Assembly (NCBI GenBank): GCA_024036415.1
Contig: JAMWET010003070.1
Location: 1 to 64,000 of the forward strand
Direction: 5' to 3'
Length of the DNA stretch: 64,000 nt
Source: Prochilodus magdalenae
Lineage: Eukaryota; Chordata; Actinopteri; Characiformes; Prochilodontidae
Below, piece after piece: positions 22,079 through 36,290 of the stretch (position 1 is the stretch's first letter; each line of letters begins with the position of its first letter). Under the pieces are notes generated by a model that was not told the origin of the DNA, made no database searches, and saw only the letters and a program-made list of their open reading frames with translations. Both the position numbers and the translations under genes were made by a program.

Positions 22079-23734
22079 TTCTCCTTTAGTAACAGATAGC
22101 ACTCTTTTAGTCCCCCTTACACTTGTGTAATAACAGAGCCTGTTCATACACACTGCAGTGTGATATGTTGTTATTGTAATTGACGGTGTCCTTTGGTGTA
22201 ATGCTGACGTATACATCCAGGCTGTGTTATTTCAGTTCAGGCTATAACAGTGTATATGTGGGAATTTGGAGAAAAAACACAGACGTTCAAAATAACCTGT
22301 AATAATCATAGTGCATAAAACAGTGATGTAGTTGTTGTAGGCAGTCTCTGCATGGATGCTGGACGTTTGGCATTCACCTGAAGTTTTTTTCTTATCTGCC
22401 TTTGTGGTTTGAAAGTGAGTACCCAGTCACTCATTGTCACCTTAGCCGTCACCACAAGTTTGAATGTTTTATCACTCTTGTTTTCTTTAGTGGTTGAAGG
22501 AATGGACTTTGCTTTTCATTAACTTGCATGACCTGGTTGTGGAAATAATGCCTGGAGTGTTTATTCCTGGTATTTGTTTAGTATGGAAATAACAGTGTTA
22601 AATTGTAACCTAATTCTTGCAGCTTTACTGGTCCTTTCTCTCCTTCCTGACAGTGTCAACTCGGATCTTTCAAGTGTCAGAATTCATGGTTAGCAGTTTG
22701 CTCATTTACACAAATATAAGTTGGTGGCATTACCATGACGTAAACACCAATTATGACACACAGAGGCTGATATGTTTACAATGTTTCACTTAGTCCAGAG
22801 ATCCAGGGGCTTCTACTGCTTTACCCCACGCAACAGCTACGTCTCTGTTTGGTTATGACACTATGGGGATTTTGTTTGGGGTGTACTTTCTTCTTGTAGG
22901 AGGGTTTGTCTGTTTGTGACTCAAACATTGTCTGTGTTAGTGGCAGTAAGTCACCTGATACTTTTGGTAAAGAGACTTTTCGTAAAAACAGATTGTATAT
23001 ATCTTAGGTAATTAAGACAGTTCTATCTCTCCAGCCTGTGTGCTTGCATGTACATGTTTAATCAGTCCTTTGTATGTCCATTATTTGCTTGAATGGCTGG
23101 AAGCTTCAGGAACAATAACTGAGTGTTTGCTGGACTGACCCAGGCCATGTGCTTGACGTGTTGTGGCCGTAACTCCACTGACAGGGCAAAATACCAGCAT
23201 GTAGTCACTGTTTTAGCCTTGTGGTAAATCGTTCTCGTCACTTCCTCAGACCTGTGTTGTGACAGAATAACCACCGCACTGGGTTCCTGCAGATGCCTCA
23301 GGAATTTAGCTTGGGGAAGTGGTTTTACCATGGTGCAGAGTGTATTTCAAATGCTCTCTCCGTTACAGAGCAACTGCAGTCTGTGACCTATGGCCTGTTC
23401 TCACGTATGGTGTGATGTAGGGATGTTGGTAATGGAACAGAGAGTGTGAACAACCCCCTTCCCCCTACCCCTGACAGACTCCAGCTGACCCACAGTTGCT
23501 TTAGAACTCATGTTATTTTGGTTAACATTAGCATAAAGAGAAATCCATTGGCTGAATGTCTGCTGCATGTGAGGGGATAGTACCTAAATGACTTTTAGGT
23601 TGAGGCCATAAATTTCACCCCATGATCAGGTCTAATTTCTGCTACCACCCTTGGGGCATTTCTAGTAATATGTTAGTCCTAAGATAACCCTGGTGAATTA
23701 ATCCCAAATATTTGAAGCATGTTAAAGATATTAC
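22079..23734. other. Intron 1 stretch, nothing recognised
   Basis: No exon and no repeat family identified. Open frames are short and without recognisable domains. Confidence 0.4.
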
Positions 23735-23985
23735 ATAGACTCATCAACGAAAATGTAGGACCCAAAAGGAAGTGTCGGATTGCATTGCTATTCAGAAGGA
23801 AGATGAAAATTACCCGGAACAATAAATGATGATACAGAAGTATACTGAGAGAAGTATTCTCTCCCAGTATGACGTAATGCTAACACAACATCCAGACTTT
23901 CAGCATTAAGTTGTAGAGGTTCCTTATGGTGTTCTGTGATAATCTATCCCATGTGTCTTGAATATGCTCACACATATTGTACAGT
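23735..23985 (-). mobile_element. Family C Tc1/mariner remnant, copy 3 (partial)
   Basis: Shows the same order of blocks as copy 1: gaagg.agtgt.ggattgca, ccaggaacaataa, gatgataca, cagtatg, agttgtagaggttcct, tgtgataatc.atccc and gaatatgctcacaca. It then stops abruptly, so only the half nearest the left terminus is left. Confidence 0.75.
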
Positions 23986-25725
23986 CTGTCTATTGTCTCT
24001 ATCTGTGGTATAATTAGGTGTCCCAGATCCGTCATGTGGCTGATGCGTGCCTTCTATCTACTACCGCCAAGTGTGCTATGGTAAAATCCATACGACTGGT
24101 ATGGCATGCAGTACATACATTGTTAAGACTGTCCTGCTTCCTGTAGTCCAGGATTGCAACCCCTTTCCAACTCTTCCAGGTGCTCAAATTGCTTTCAAAC
24201 TCTTCTCTTGCAAACAGTGCTACCAACACAATAGCACAAGTTAGAATGGAAAGAATGCATAAGAAAATGACCTAACCTACACACCAGTGTTTCATTGCTG
24301 CCAGTTGATTCATTTTGTGTGCAACTATATTTTTATTGATGATGATTGTATGTATTTAGCTTATACTTAGACATTAGCACTACTGAGACAAATCAAGATG
24401 TTAATACCCAGCGCCGATTAAAGCGGACACCTCTCAAGCTATTTTGTTTGTTTGTAAAACTATTTGGGTTGCTCACACATCCAAACATTCTATTTAGCAT
24501 TGGCATTAAATTAATACTACTTGCTGACTGTACATACTGTAAGCATAAAGATGGTAAATTCTTAAATTAAAATGAACTAAAAACTTGGAACATATTTATT
24601 TCCTACTTCCTAAATATAACTTGAGGATCCCTGAATAACTGGTCTTTAAACGACCAGTAGGAGTGTCTAAACCCTACTTCTTTGGTGGCCACTATTCATC
24701 ATTGCATCATTATTAATGTTTATGAATGTAATCACCAGTTATCTCACCACGGTTCAGCCCTGCATCTTAGCCAAAGACCTTGTTTACATGACAGTGAAAA
24801 GCTAAAGAATATTTCCCAAGCCCCAGCAAACGTGTTCGCATTATGTTGGTGGTTCGTTTGCTTGATTGCTCGTCCATGACTTGAGCCTGTTTTGTAAACT
24901 TTCCGTAAGTCTTTCTTGCTTCATTTCAAGCCTTGGTGAGTTACGGGTGAACAGCATCAGCTGGGAATGTCTGATCCTCTGTGAGAAGCTGCAGGTAAAG
25001 AAACAAACAAGCATGTATAATTGCATTGTCCTTTTTGGGTGCACCCCCCCACCCCTTACTCTGCATGGTACAGCCCATAAAAGTGCTCCACAGTGCCTCC
25101 ACAGAAGCAGTAAGCGGAGCCGTGTGAAATTGTCCAGAGAGAGGGAAAGGTGCGGGTGGGGCAGCGCAAGAGCCAGGTCAGGTTGCCATGGGGCCCCGCA
25201 GAGAGGCCTGCGGTTAATGAGGATTAAAGAACAGACGGTTAGAGGCGCAGCCTGACCCTCTCTCACCCGGCAGAACCAGGAGAGTTTGCAGAGAAAGAGT
25301 CCACCGTAGCTATACTGCCCAACAGGGTAATGTAAGTGTGAAGCACTTTGGCATATTGACGTTGTTCTGCAGTAGGGGCTGGAGGACACCTGTGCAAACA
25401 GCAGGCCCACAAAGCTGTTTGTGTGCCGTTTTTGGTGATGTCTGACAGAGGAGCTGCGCGACAGCTGAATAGATTCGAAAACACATGGGACGTCAATGCA
25501 GGATAGGGCAAGAAAACCCAAAGCGAGAAACAATGGAGGTGGAAATGATTGTGCACTCCAAATGGGATCTGGATTTGATAGTTGAGTGGATTTACACACC
25601 TGCCCAATTCCAGAAACCAAAGTTTGTGCCTACTGTAGAAAAGTTATATTATATCATAATATGCTTTCCTGAGCATTTTGTGGCCATAAATTATGTATTG
25701 TTAAAATATCATGAACTACATGATG
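23986..25725. other. Intron 1 stretch with a long antisense open frame
   Basis: No gene supported. The minus-strand frame 25620-24841 runs 259 codons, which is long for intron DNA, but shows no domain, is rich in Leu, Ser, Cys and Arg, and has an overlapping frame on the plus strand. The part 25050-25260 is GC-richer and may be regulatory. Confidence 0.4.
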
Positions 25726-26066
25726 TACACTCATCATCATTTGAATAGCTGCACCCAGAAGGAAGTGTGGGATTGCAGTGCTATTGGGACGAAAGATAAA
25801 GATTACCAGGAACAATAAATGATGATACATTTAGACTGATATGGGCAAAATTTTGTGAGCTACACATACAGAAGTAGTGTCTCTCAACATGGCTTCAAGC
25901 CGGCACCAAGACGAAAGCGGGACTCGTCACTGAAGATGACAGTCTCCATGCCACTCGATGAGGGTCTTGCACTACACCATTGCAGCCTTTGCCGATGTTG
26001 ATGTGGTGTTAAGGGCAGTCGTCATGCAACTATTTGTGCAGCTATACTTTTGATGATGAGTCTATG
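25726..26066 (-). mobile_element. Family C Tc1/mariner remnant, copy 4 (internally deleted)
   Basis: Left terminus tacactcatcatcatttgaa and right terminus cttttgatgatgagt are both present. The interior jumps from the block near ctctcaacatgg to caccaagacgaaagcggga, so about 350 bp of the copy 1 sequence is missing. It behaves like a short non-autonomous derivative. Confidence 0.8.
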
Positions 26067-26689
26067 TTTGCCATGCACCTACCTCAATAGAGTTGCTCAG
26101 TAATCTCTTATAGGCTCACTTGTGTGGTTTCTGACACATTGTGACACACTGGTATTTTTAAACATGGGCAAGAAGTACAGACTAAATTAAGGCTTCAGTA
26201 TGACTGCTCCTAATGTACTCCATCTGCAGTCTACTACATTTGTCCATTTCTGCACAGTGTCAGAAACCTGCCAGGTTTAACCCTCAGACACAGAACATGC
26301 TGTGACCATTTGATAAAATGTTGTCTGTTCCTTTAAGACGGAAGTTGATGGAAGGTAGTGAATAAACAGAGGTTTTAGTGCTTTATTAATGCACTCAGGC
26401 GTTGCGTTTAGAGGCCACGTGTCTGGGTCAGTGAGTCCAGTAGTGTCTGTCTGGGAATCTGGGTCTCTGTCATAGAAATCTGACTAAAGAGCCAGTCTCA
26501 GGAAGTGAGCTCACTCCCTCATCTGTCCACATAACTCCTTCCCACAGACCACACTCAGGCTAGGGCTGACCTTGCCCTGGGCGCACCCATGTTGTTTAGC
26601 TCTCTTTGCTGCCTCACATATTTGGTTTAGGCCCGATTTCTGCCGTATGGCACTAAAGCCGATGAGGAAAATGGGAGCAGTGAGCCAAT

Positions 26690-26945
26690 CCTAATCAGTG
26701 GGTAGCTCTGTTGTCTCACAACAAGGTTTGCATGTTCTTCGCATGTCTGTGTGGGTTTCCTCCAACAGTCCAAAGACATCTGTCAGGTGAATTGGAGATG
26801 CTCATTGTCCCAGGTGTGAATGTTTGTCTGTATGTAGGCTCTGTCATGGACTGGGGTTCTGTCCAGGTTGTTTCCTGTCTTTCAGCCAGTAAGCGCTGAC
26901 AGTGGCTCAAGCACGCCCCGCGACCCAGGAGAATAAGCATAGCTT
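26690..26945 (+). mobile_element. Non-LTR retroposon 3' end, copy 2
   Basis: Contains aaggtttgcatgttctt, gtctgtgtgggtttcctcc, cagtccaaagacatctg, gtgaattggagatgc, ctgtcatggactgggg and gcccc.gcgacccaggag.ataagc. This block order is the typical 3' region of fish LINEs of L2/RTE type. There is no reading frame. Bases 26067-26689 before it hold nothing recognised. Confidence 0.8.
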
Positions 26946-29900
26946 CCTGGCTCTTAATGCATCATCTACATCTCAAACATGATTAAACTGTGTATTGCTC
27001 TAGATAAGAGTGCCTACCTAATGCAATCAATGTGTAATACTGTGTAAGGTTCTCAAACCAGCGGCCAGTATAGCCAGGCTCTAGTGTCATTGGTTTGCTT
27101 TGTGTTCTGTTGTTCTTGTTTTCCATGTAAAACCTATGGTGGCCCAACTGAGCCACAATTACAGACATATTACAGCAGAGTGGATCATGATCAGAGATGA
27201 TCATTTGCTTTGAATAATCCCTGCTTTTACTTCATGTAATTCCAAACAGGAAGTGCAGCAGAGTCTCAGCTAGAGAGCTGCAGCTGAGCAGTTGTTGATA
27301 CACAAAGCTTACCGGTTTTATTGCAGCGGGGACAGAACGCCTTGCTTGCTTTGTGAAGTCGGACAGGTGTGTGTGTGGGTGTGATTCTGGTTTGATCTCT
27401 CCGTGTGCCGTCTCAGATGTTCCCCTGGGTGTATTAATTAGCGGCCCTCCTGCTCTCTAGGGACGGCTGTTGTGTGGTGGGCTTGCACTCTGCAGGAGGG
27501 CTAACGGGATTCTGCTCGTTAGCTAGCCAGTCGCGGGTACCCCATCAACGTCAGGGTCAGAGTGCGCTAAACCACAACTTGCCCACCATCTGTCTCGACA
27601 CAGGCATGCTCACAGGAAAGCGAGTGATTCCCAGCCGTGGTCCTGGAGTACCCCTGCCATGCCTGTTTCAGGGTTTTCTCTGCTATGTTTACACTCAGGA
27701 CGGATATGTGGAGAAAAGCCAAGCTGATCTTTACATTGTGTGACATTTTCTTGGACCAATAGAAACAACATTCAGGTTTATCTTATTATGGTCATGTTTT
27801 TAACTGTGAAATAAGCTTTAAACATGGATCTTATTGCTAATTATATCATATTAAATACTACATAAACTGTGTTTAGCAAATAAATCAAAATGATTTCTTA
27901 TATCTTAATATATGTAATCCAACAAATCATCATATTCAGTCTGAGTATGGTTTATTTGTGACATAGTAAAGTGATTCATACCATCATAATATCACAACAG
28001 ATTATTTATTTAATAATATTAATTCAACTTTTTGGCCTGAATACCAATTTGTATCCAATTCTGGAGATTCAGCATTGTTAAACAGCAAGTATTTGAAGCT
28101 ATGTTGTGTTAATAAGTGTATAATATAATAAACCTTGACGTAGCGATGAAACTCCAAACAACTGCTCAGCTATCGTTATAGAACTTTCCTTGAGATGAGA
28201 AAGAGAAAAGGAGATGTCTGCAGTTGACAGGGTGTGGTACAATTCTTACACCAATGTTTGGTGCCACAGGACCTATTGTTAGCACCTACTGGCAAAGCCA
28301 CTATGGCCCTTTGCAGATAAGTCTAAGGGTTTTCAGTTTCTCACAAGCCACTTTCTTTTGTTTTTCTCTTTCCGCCCCCAACCTGAACTAAAGCATAACG
28401 CTGAGTGAGCATGGCAAAGTGTTTTTTTGCAGGTGGGAAAAAGCAAATATCTGAATCCCAAAATTAAAAATTGACTCACTCACCCAGCAAATTATGTCTG
28501 AATACCTGAATACTTCAGGGTACTTCACAAGGGGTTCAGCCCTAGTGTCCACAAATTACCTTTACTACAGCTTCTATTCTTTCTCGGTTTCCTGAGGATC
28601 TGCAGGGCTGCTTTTTCCACACCTCCAAAGTTTAGTCTTAGAAGTTGATTCTACACCCACACTGATACTCATACCCTCTGTACTGTTCAGCACAGTGTTC
28701 ATACTTCTGCAGCACATCTGATTCATCCAGGTATCCAACTTTTCCAAACCTTATACAGTGTAATTCTGTGTCATATAGCAGAGAACACATGGCGTAGTAG
28801 TAGTGGGTTCCCAGGACTTGCACTGAGAACTCCACCATTGACTCCATTTGCATGTATTTGCATGGCAGATTGCCGTTAGGGCCATACTTTGCCTAGGAGG
28901 CCTTATCTCTAGCTTAAATACTCGTTCATTGACTTTATACAATGTACTTTGACTGTGTCCTCCTCTCCTTTTCTTCAACACATGCTTTGTGTGCACCCCC
29001 CCTTCATCCTTCATTTCTGAACCTCGAGCTGCACTAACGCTCTTTCCTCCACCCCCTGCCTGCTGCTCTTCCTTTCTTTGTCTATTCTTTATCTAATCTC
29101 TCTCTTTGTTGGCCTGTCAATACCCCCTGAAATCAAGTTACCTGCTCCACTCTTTTTCTTTCAGGCGTCCCCTTTTGCTTCCTCAGCACCATGGTCTCTG
29201 GGGGTCTTTTTCTTTTTACTCCTTTCTCTTGCTCTCTTTTTGTTTCTTCATCTGTCTGCCCTCATGTCTCTGAGGACCCCACTGGCCCTGTACTATGCCA
29301 GGGCTATCTCTCCCCCCTCACCCCCTCTTCCTCTATTTCTCTCATCAGAGGTTGTCCTTCAGGCTTTCAGCTCTTTCTTTTCCCAGGGCAACTCTGTTTT
29401 TTCCGAACCTAAGGACAATACGAGCGATTCTGAATACTGGCTCTTGTGTACCAGGTCCTTTCGCAGCCCTCAGGTAAAACGATCCTGTCGTTAGTTGCCA
29501 GTTGTGACCTCATACCTCATTCATGCGTGCTCTTCTGGATGACTACTACACATGACTACCTGGTTCTTAGGTCAGACGTATGGCAGTGGGCCACATTTGG
29601 CAGTGAGTCAGTATTATGATAAATCATCTCAAGCTTTTCTGAATAGCAGGAGTGTTGACAGATCTAGCACACTGAACAAGTGGATGCAGATTTAGACTGA
29701 TTACAAGAAGCCATTATCTTAATTTTAGTGGTGCCAAACATTAATAACATTTATGGTGGATTGATCCGATACTCTGGATCAGCACCGATACTGACCTTAT
29801 TAACCAGGTCAGGTATCGGCCAGAGATGTCTAATACACTTTCTCTACACTATCCAATGTCAACCCAAAGTTAAGCTGATATTGCATTTTCAGTGGATGTT

Positions 29901-30324
29901 CACCTTTCCACCTTCTTTCTAAGCATTGCAGCTAAAGAGTACATAAACTGGGTACATTCATTCTACAAAGCAGACAGCATGGGAGTTTTACCGTCACTTA
30001 CAGAAAGGAATTTGAGGCTCTGCTTCTACTTGTCGCTTCTTTCATTATAAAGGAGCAAAATAACTGCAGCGGATTACAGTCACTGTAACATTAGTCACCA
30101 CCACTTCTCCATAGCCTTTCAGCTGCTCCACCATGTTTTGTTTAACCTCTGGGTGTTTATGGTCAGCGTGCTGTTTGTTAAATTAGCTTTTTGTTCTTCT
30201 CTGCAAGCAGAATGATTCTCCTGCCACCCTGACACATGTTTATTGGGGAGCTCTGACTGGTCAGTCTGATTAACCACAGTTATACAATGTAGAAATTGGA
30301 ACAGACTCTGATTACAAGAATAAG
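26946..30324. other. Intron 1 stretch with a hAT-like fragment and a pyrimidine-rich zone
   Basis: No exon is supported. Bases 27628-27690 (cccagccgtggtcctggagt) look like a terminus of a common fish hAT-type MITE. Bases 29030-29400 are strongly CT-rich. The frame 29078-29494 ends at a plausible donor and is discussed as a finding, not called as an exon. The 27750-28100 part is AT-rich and plain. Confidence 0.45.
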
Positions 30325-30375
30325 TAAAAAAAAAAAAAAAAAAAAAAACCCTGAATTATACTCAATATACTTCCT

Positions 30376-30456
<81 letters not shown>
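30325..30456 (+). repeat. Poly-A run and (AT)n microsatellite
   Basis: A run of about 24 A (30325-30348) is followed after 30 bp by about 39 AT units (30379-30456). The pair could be the end of a retroposon, but no body was recognised. Confidence 0.95.
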
Positions 30457-30461
<5 letters not shown>

Positions 30462-32696
30462 AATTACTGAATATAGTAATTTAGCTTGTAATTAGCACAC
30501 AACAAAAATAAGTTGCCTCATCTAAGTCTTTTGTTGTTGTTGTTGTTGTTGCTGCTAGGGCATCTTAGCTTGGATTTCGGGTTCAGATGCACTGCTGCCA
30601 CACACTTAATAACTGGAGAGAGGATTTTACTGGCAGACTGGCATTAAAGGAGATTACAGTCAGGTGGACGGTCAGGTGACGTTAGCGTGAGCTGTAGCCC
30701 AAATGTTCTAGTCTGTTGTACCCAATAGAAAGAGGGAGGAAGGTCTAGTGGAAAGGAGATTGGGTAGTGTAGTTATCTCATTAGGGGCTGTGTTGCTTCG
30801 GAGGAAGACAGTGCCAGCATTAATGATGACAGGACTCACACACACTTCCTAAGTTCGACTCCTAAACTGCATGCTGTTTATGCAACACAACATTAAAGTG
30901 TTTTCTGTGGGCAGTGTTGGTGATGATAACACTTCATCTTTGATGGGCTGTGATGACATTATGATTATATCTTCACTGTTCACACGTCTTTAGGGTCCAA
31001 ACCACTGCATCCTGACCTTGGGAGCACTGTTTAATTAGCTGTTACTGTCTTGTTTTGTGTCTCAGTCCCATTTTTATTTGTTAGTGATGAAAGAGAGTTT
31101 AATGTAGTTGCTATTCAGATGGTTTCTTCCTGTTTACAGTATCACTGCCGTGAACTCATGATACCAAAACAGGTCCAGAGTCCACGGTCACTGATTTAAT
31201 CTCTTCTTCTCCCCTTTATTGCATCTGAGTGCAGAGTTTTGGGTCAGTCTGGTCCTTTATCCCGAGGAGGAATGCTATATTGAGGTTAATTGAAGTGTAA
31301 TTCAGCCTCAGATAAGAACACACTCATTCCAGCCCAGTGAGCTGAGTGAAAGCATGTGATGGCCAGGCCTGTGTGTTCTCACAGAGACGTATAGAGGGCG
31401 AGCCTGCCAGCAGACACACCCTGTCTTACTGAAGCACACTCAGCTGGAAACAAAGTCAGTGGAGCCCGTCTGGGCGTTTGCCCCACTATGCACTTCAAGA
31501 CTAGTGGGTCGTGACTTCATCTACAGATACTGATTAAAGCAGTAAGCTATTATAGCCAGTGATGTTATCATGGGTTATCATGGGTTGTTATGGTTATTGA
31601 TTATCCCTATTATAAAATGGAAATAAAGGAAGGAGGAAATAAACGGCTGCAAGCACCACAGTGAAGAGTAGACTTTGGTCGATAAACAAGTTTCTCACAA
31701 AATGTTCGGAGGCCTAAATATAATATCACGGTTTTCAGTATTTGTTGTGCCTGTGCTTTGATTTTATAGCAGCTTCTCTTCTTTTCAGCATTCTTTTCAT
31801 CCAATTAACCCCAAAAACATTCAGTGATGTTAATGTTCTGGACTCCGGGGTGGTCAGTTCATTGTTCTGAGAAGACCCGCAGCTTTTTGAACAGCTACAC
31901 ATCCTTTCAGACCTCCATAACATTCGAGAGAGGTCTTCTCACAGTAGAGAGTTGGACAGAAACACCATGATTTGAGCAAAAGCTCAATCTCCAGATGTTC
32001 TCCTCTATCTCAGAGAAGAAAGCTTTAAGTGCTGTTTATGTGATGGGGACCGTTGTGGTGGTCTTGTGACGTCTGCCAGGTCTTGAGTGAATGTTAGGAT
32101 GCCCATTTTCTCCAGTCTTGCATATCAACTGACCCATCACATCAGAAATGTCTGCCAAAAACATGCAATATATTGCCTTTAATAGCCATTTTGACTGGAA
32201 AATAAACAAAGGCAGGGTGGTCTCTGACTTTCGGGACCACCCGTTTAACTTCTCACTCTCTGTATAACTGCACAACTTAGGTACTGCTTTCATAGCAGTT
32301 GCCAAATAGGCTGCAGCAGCTAGTGTAAATAAGAAAAGTCTAAAGGTTAATGGCTGAATGAATGAGACGCCTGCAGTTAACGAGTTAATGCTTTGCGAGA
32401 CGTGTTGACTCATTTCTAGGAGTTTGGTGAAAGGAGCATAATTTGCGCAACAACTGCAATAACCTCTTTCTTCAATAACCCTCTAGTCTGTTGTGTCACC
32501 ACACTCCCGCCCTTCTCTTCTCATTTCCTTAGTAACCCCAGGGCCCAGCCCACCTCAAACCTGTTTAGGGGAAGTTTGTTCTGTGTTGTTCTTTGCAGGA
32601 TGTCATTGGATTGCCTATATGCAAAAAAAAATAATCAAAAGTATCCAGACAGTGAGACAGTATTTGGTGAACAGATCCACATTTAGGTGCTTTTAT
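30457..32696. other. Intron 1 stretch, nothing coding
   Basis: No exon. A small (GTT)n tract lies at 30530-30552 and a duplicated gttatcatggg motif at about 31565-31590. The rest is unique in the window. Confidence 0.4.
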
Positions 32697-32885
32697 ATGC
32701 TGGGGAGCTTTATACCCCTCTAGCCTAAGTCCCAGTGACATATGCATGGCAATGATTTCCTGTAGTAGGCTAAATACGCTGTATCTGCACAATTGCACAA
32801 GCAGCTTGTATAGTCTCCATAGGAAATCATTGCCATGCATATGTCATTGGGACTTCTTCTAGAGGGGTATAAAGCCCCCAAGCAT
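32697..32885. repeat. Foldback element with about 65-bp arms
   Basis: The left arm (32697-32761; core catatgcatggcaatgattt) and the right arm (32821-32885; core aaatcattgccatgcatatg) are inverted copies with only a few mismatches, and both carry tttatacccctctag or its complement. The spacer is about 59 bp. Frames on opposite strands encode the same peptide fragment (MHMSLGL), as expected for a palindrome. Confidence 0.9.
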
Positions 32886-33106
32886 TGGGCTGTACAGCAG
32901 TGGACCTGTGTTCTCTATAGTGATGGATCTCCATCTAGTACCTTTAGGATGAGTTGTGATCCTCACAGCAGTGTTCCAGCATCCAGTGTTGTCCGAGAGG
33001 AGTGGTTACTCTTAGTGGTTGCAAAGGAGGAACAAACTCACTGATAATAACTGTCATTTTAGAAAAAGCGCTGAAGTCAACAAGCAGGTGTCTACGAACG
33101 TTTGAA
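32886..33106 (+). mobile_element. Family E Tc1-like remnant, plus orientation
   Basis: Reads tgggctgtacagcagtgga and gtgttctctatagtgatgga, the plus strand of a Tc1 transposase catalytic region (the stretch before and at the Asp-Glu/Ser motif), and ends with caggtgtctacgaacgtttg, the complement of the family E terminus at 13200. It begins directly at the right arm of the foldback element, so the palindrome may be nested within it. Confidence 0.65.
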
Positions 33107-34095
<989 letters not shown>

Positions 34096-34109
34096 CACAC
34101 ATACACATA

Positions 34110-34616
34110 CAGGGGTTGGACAATGAAACTGAAACACCTGTCATTTTAGTGTGAGAGGTCTCATGGCTAAATTGGACCAGCCTGGTGGCCAATCTTTATT
34201 AATTGCACATTGCACCAGTAAGAGCAGAGTGTGAAGATTAGCAGGTAAGAGCACAGTTTTGCTCACAACATTGGGTGACATACCAGAGTTCAAAAGAGGA
34301 CAGATTGTTGGTGCACGTCTTGCTGGCGCATCTGTGACCAAGACAGCAAGTCTTTGTGATGTATCAAGAGCCACGGTATCCAGGGTAATGTCAGCATACC
34401 ACCAAGAAGGACGAACCTCCACCAGCATCACGTAGTGACCTGGCCACTATCCTGCAAGAAGAATGGCTTAAACTCCCTCTGACCACTGTGCAGGACGCAG
34501 TATATGTCATTCCCAAGACGAACTGACGCTGTATTGGTCGCAAAAGGAGGCCCTACACCATACTAATAAATGATTGTGGTCTAAAACCAGGTGTTTCAGT
34601 TTCATTGTCCAACCCC
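34110..34616 (+). mobile_element. Family B: internally deleted Tc1/mariner element, copy 2
   Basis: Left terminus caggggttggacaatgaaac at the end of the microsatellite; right terminus ttcattgtccaacccc lacks the last two bases. Inside, gaaggacgaacctccaccag (about 34405) is the same deletion junction as in copy 1. The retained parts correspond to the helix-turn-helix N-terminus and the very C-terminus of the transposase. The minus frame 34431-34141 is antisense. Confidence 0.9.
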
Positions 34617-36290
34617 ATATAAGATTATATGTTTACATTGTTGGTTAAATGATTAAAAATTATTTAAGCGTTTTTTTTTTAAGTTCATATTTAACTTGTC
34701 TTAGCCTTTTTTGGTGTTGTATATATGTGAAAATGCATATTGTGTCTCAAAAATATTTCCTGACTTTATATGCTGACTAAAATCGGTGTCCTTTTTGTTT
34801 TAGTTTTTTTTGTGGGATCATATACTGTGAAATGACATTACATTATTGACTAGTACTTGCATTACATTCACAGTAAATTATTGCACTATATCGCCAGTAA
34901 ATAGTAACTGTATGCGGTCACTCTACACTCACCTCCACCACAGAATTACTAGCTATAACAATTACAGAGAGATTATTACAATGCACCTATAACCTGCATT
35001 TTTACAGTTTTTTTTATAAATTTACTTATGAAGAAAATATTTAAATTTATTAGACCAGTAAATATATATAAAGATAAAGTAGCATAAAAGATAAACAAGT
35101 AAAAGATGAATAAATATCATAAACAGTAATAGCATGTATGCACAGAATATAGATTATATGGATTTTTAATTTCCAATATGTGTTTTAAAGACAGTTTATC
35201 TTTGCCTATAATTTGTACCAACATTGCACAATATTCATGTAAGTGATTACACAATGTGTACTCAGTCACAGATGTCAGGAACTGTCATATCCCATAATGC
35301 TGTTTGGTCAACATCACTGTACTTTGCTGTATAATTGCACAAGTTATTTTTAGATGAGCTCATTGTACTGTTGTTTAAAGAATATATAATGTCATATAAT
35401 TAATAATATATATTCATAATATAGTATATATAATTTACTACTGAGAATTACTGTAAGATCTACTCCCACTTTCTGTTTATATCAGCCGGGAGACATGTAC
35501 ATGGAAAAATATAGTTTCTCAGCCAAAAGCGGCCCATCCCTCATAATATTCTCATACTGGTGCATCAATAAAACCATCCATCATATTTGTTGACTCTCTG
35601 TGTTCAGAGTGTGTATATATTACAGTATAATAAACAGGAACCTACAGTAGATAAATGCATGTCATCACCATACAGTGTCCAGCTGCTTGGTAAGAGGGGA
35701 GTCTGGGAGCTGTATGATGGTAGGAGATTCCTGTGGGTTCGCTGTTCTCTGTCTTCTACAGATAACAAGGTCAGAGGAAAGTTGACTATGGACTTCCCCC
35801 ACTGGACCACATATATATTAATATCCAAACAGCCCAGTAAGTGGCATCCTGCAAAACTTCCTATGTGATGTTTTGCTGAGGGCAGCTTAGGACAAGTATC
35901 TGAGATGGAGAAGAAGCGATTGGGGAGTGTGGGAGGTCAGTGTAGAGAATTTGCATCCAGCACATGTTTTTAACTTCTGGCACAGTAGCTTTTTCTGAAT
36001 CCCAGAGGGGGAATCCTCCCTCTCTCTCTCTGGAAGCCATTTGGTTGCAATTTAAGGCTGGCGCCTGTTTATAAATTTGCGGTATTCTTCTCTTAATATT
36101 GTGCATCTTAGTTAATCTCTCTCTCTCTGTCTCCCTTTCTGTGCGCTCCCACTATCCGTCCCTTTGGTCAGATGAAACTAATCTTCCTTGTTAACCATTT
36201 CTGAGGTTTAATCTGCTCTCTCCATGTGCACTTCTGTACAGCAGCTGCTGTAAACTATGTGAAGCTGAGATCAGCTGTTTATTTGGTTCA
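34617..36290. other. Intron 1 stretch, AT-rich
   Basis: No exon. 34617-35470 is strongly AT-rich. 36000-36150 is pyrimidine-rich. Nothing else recognised. Confidence 0.4.
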
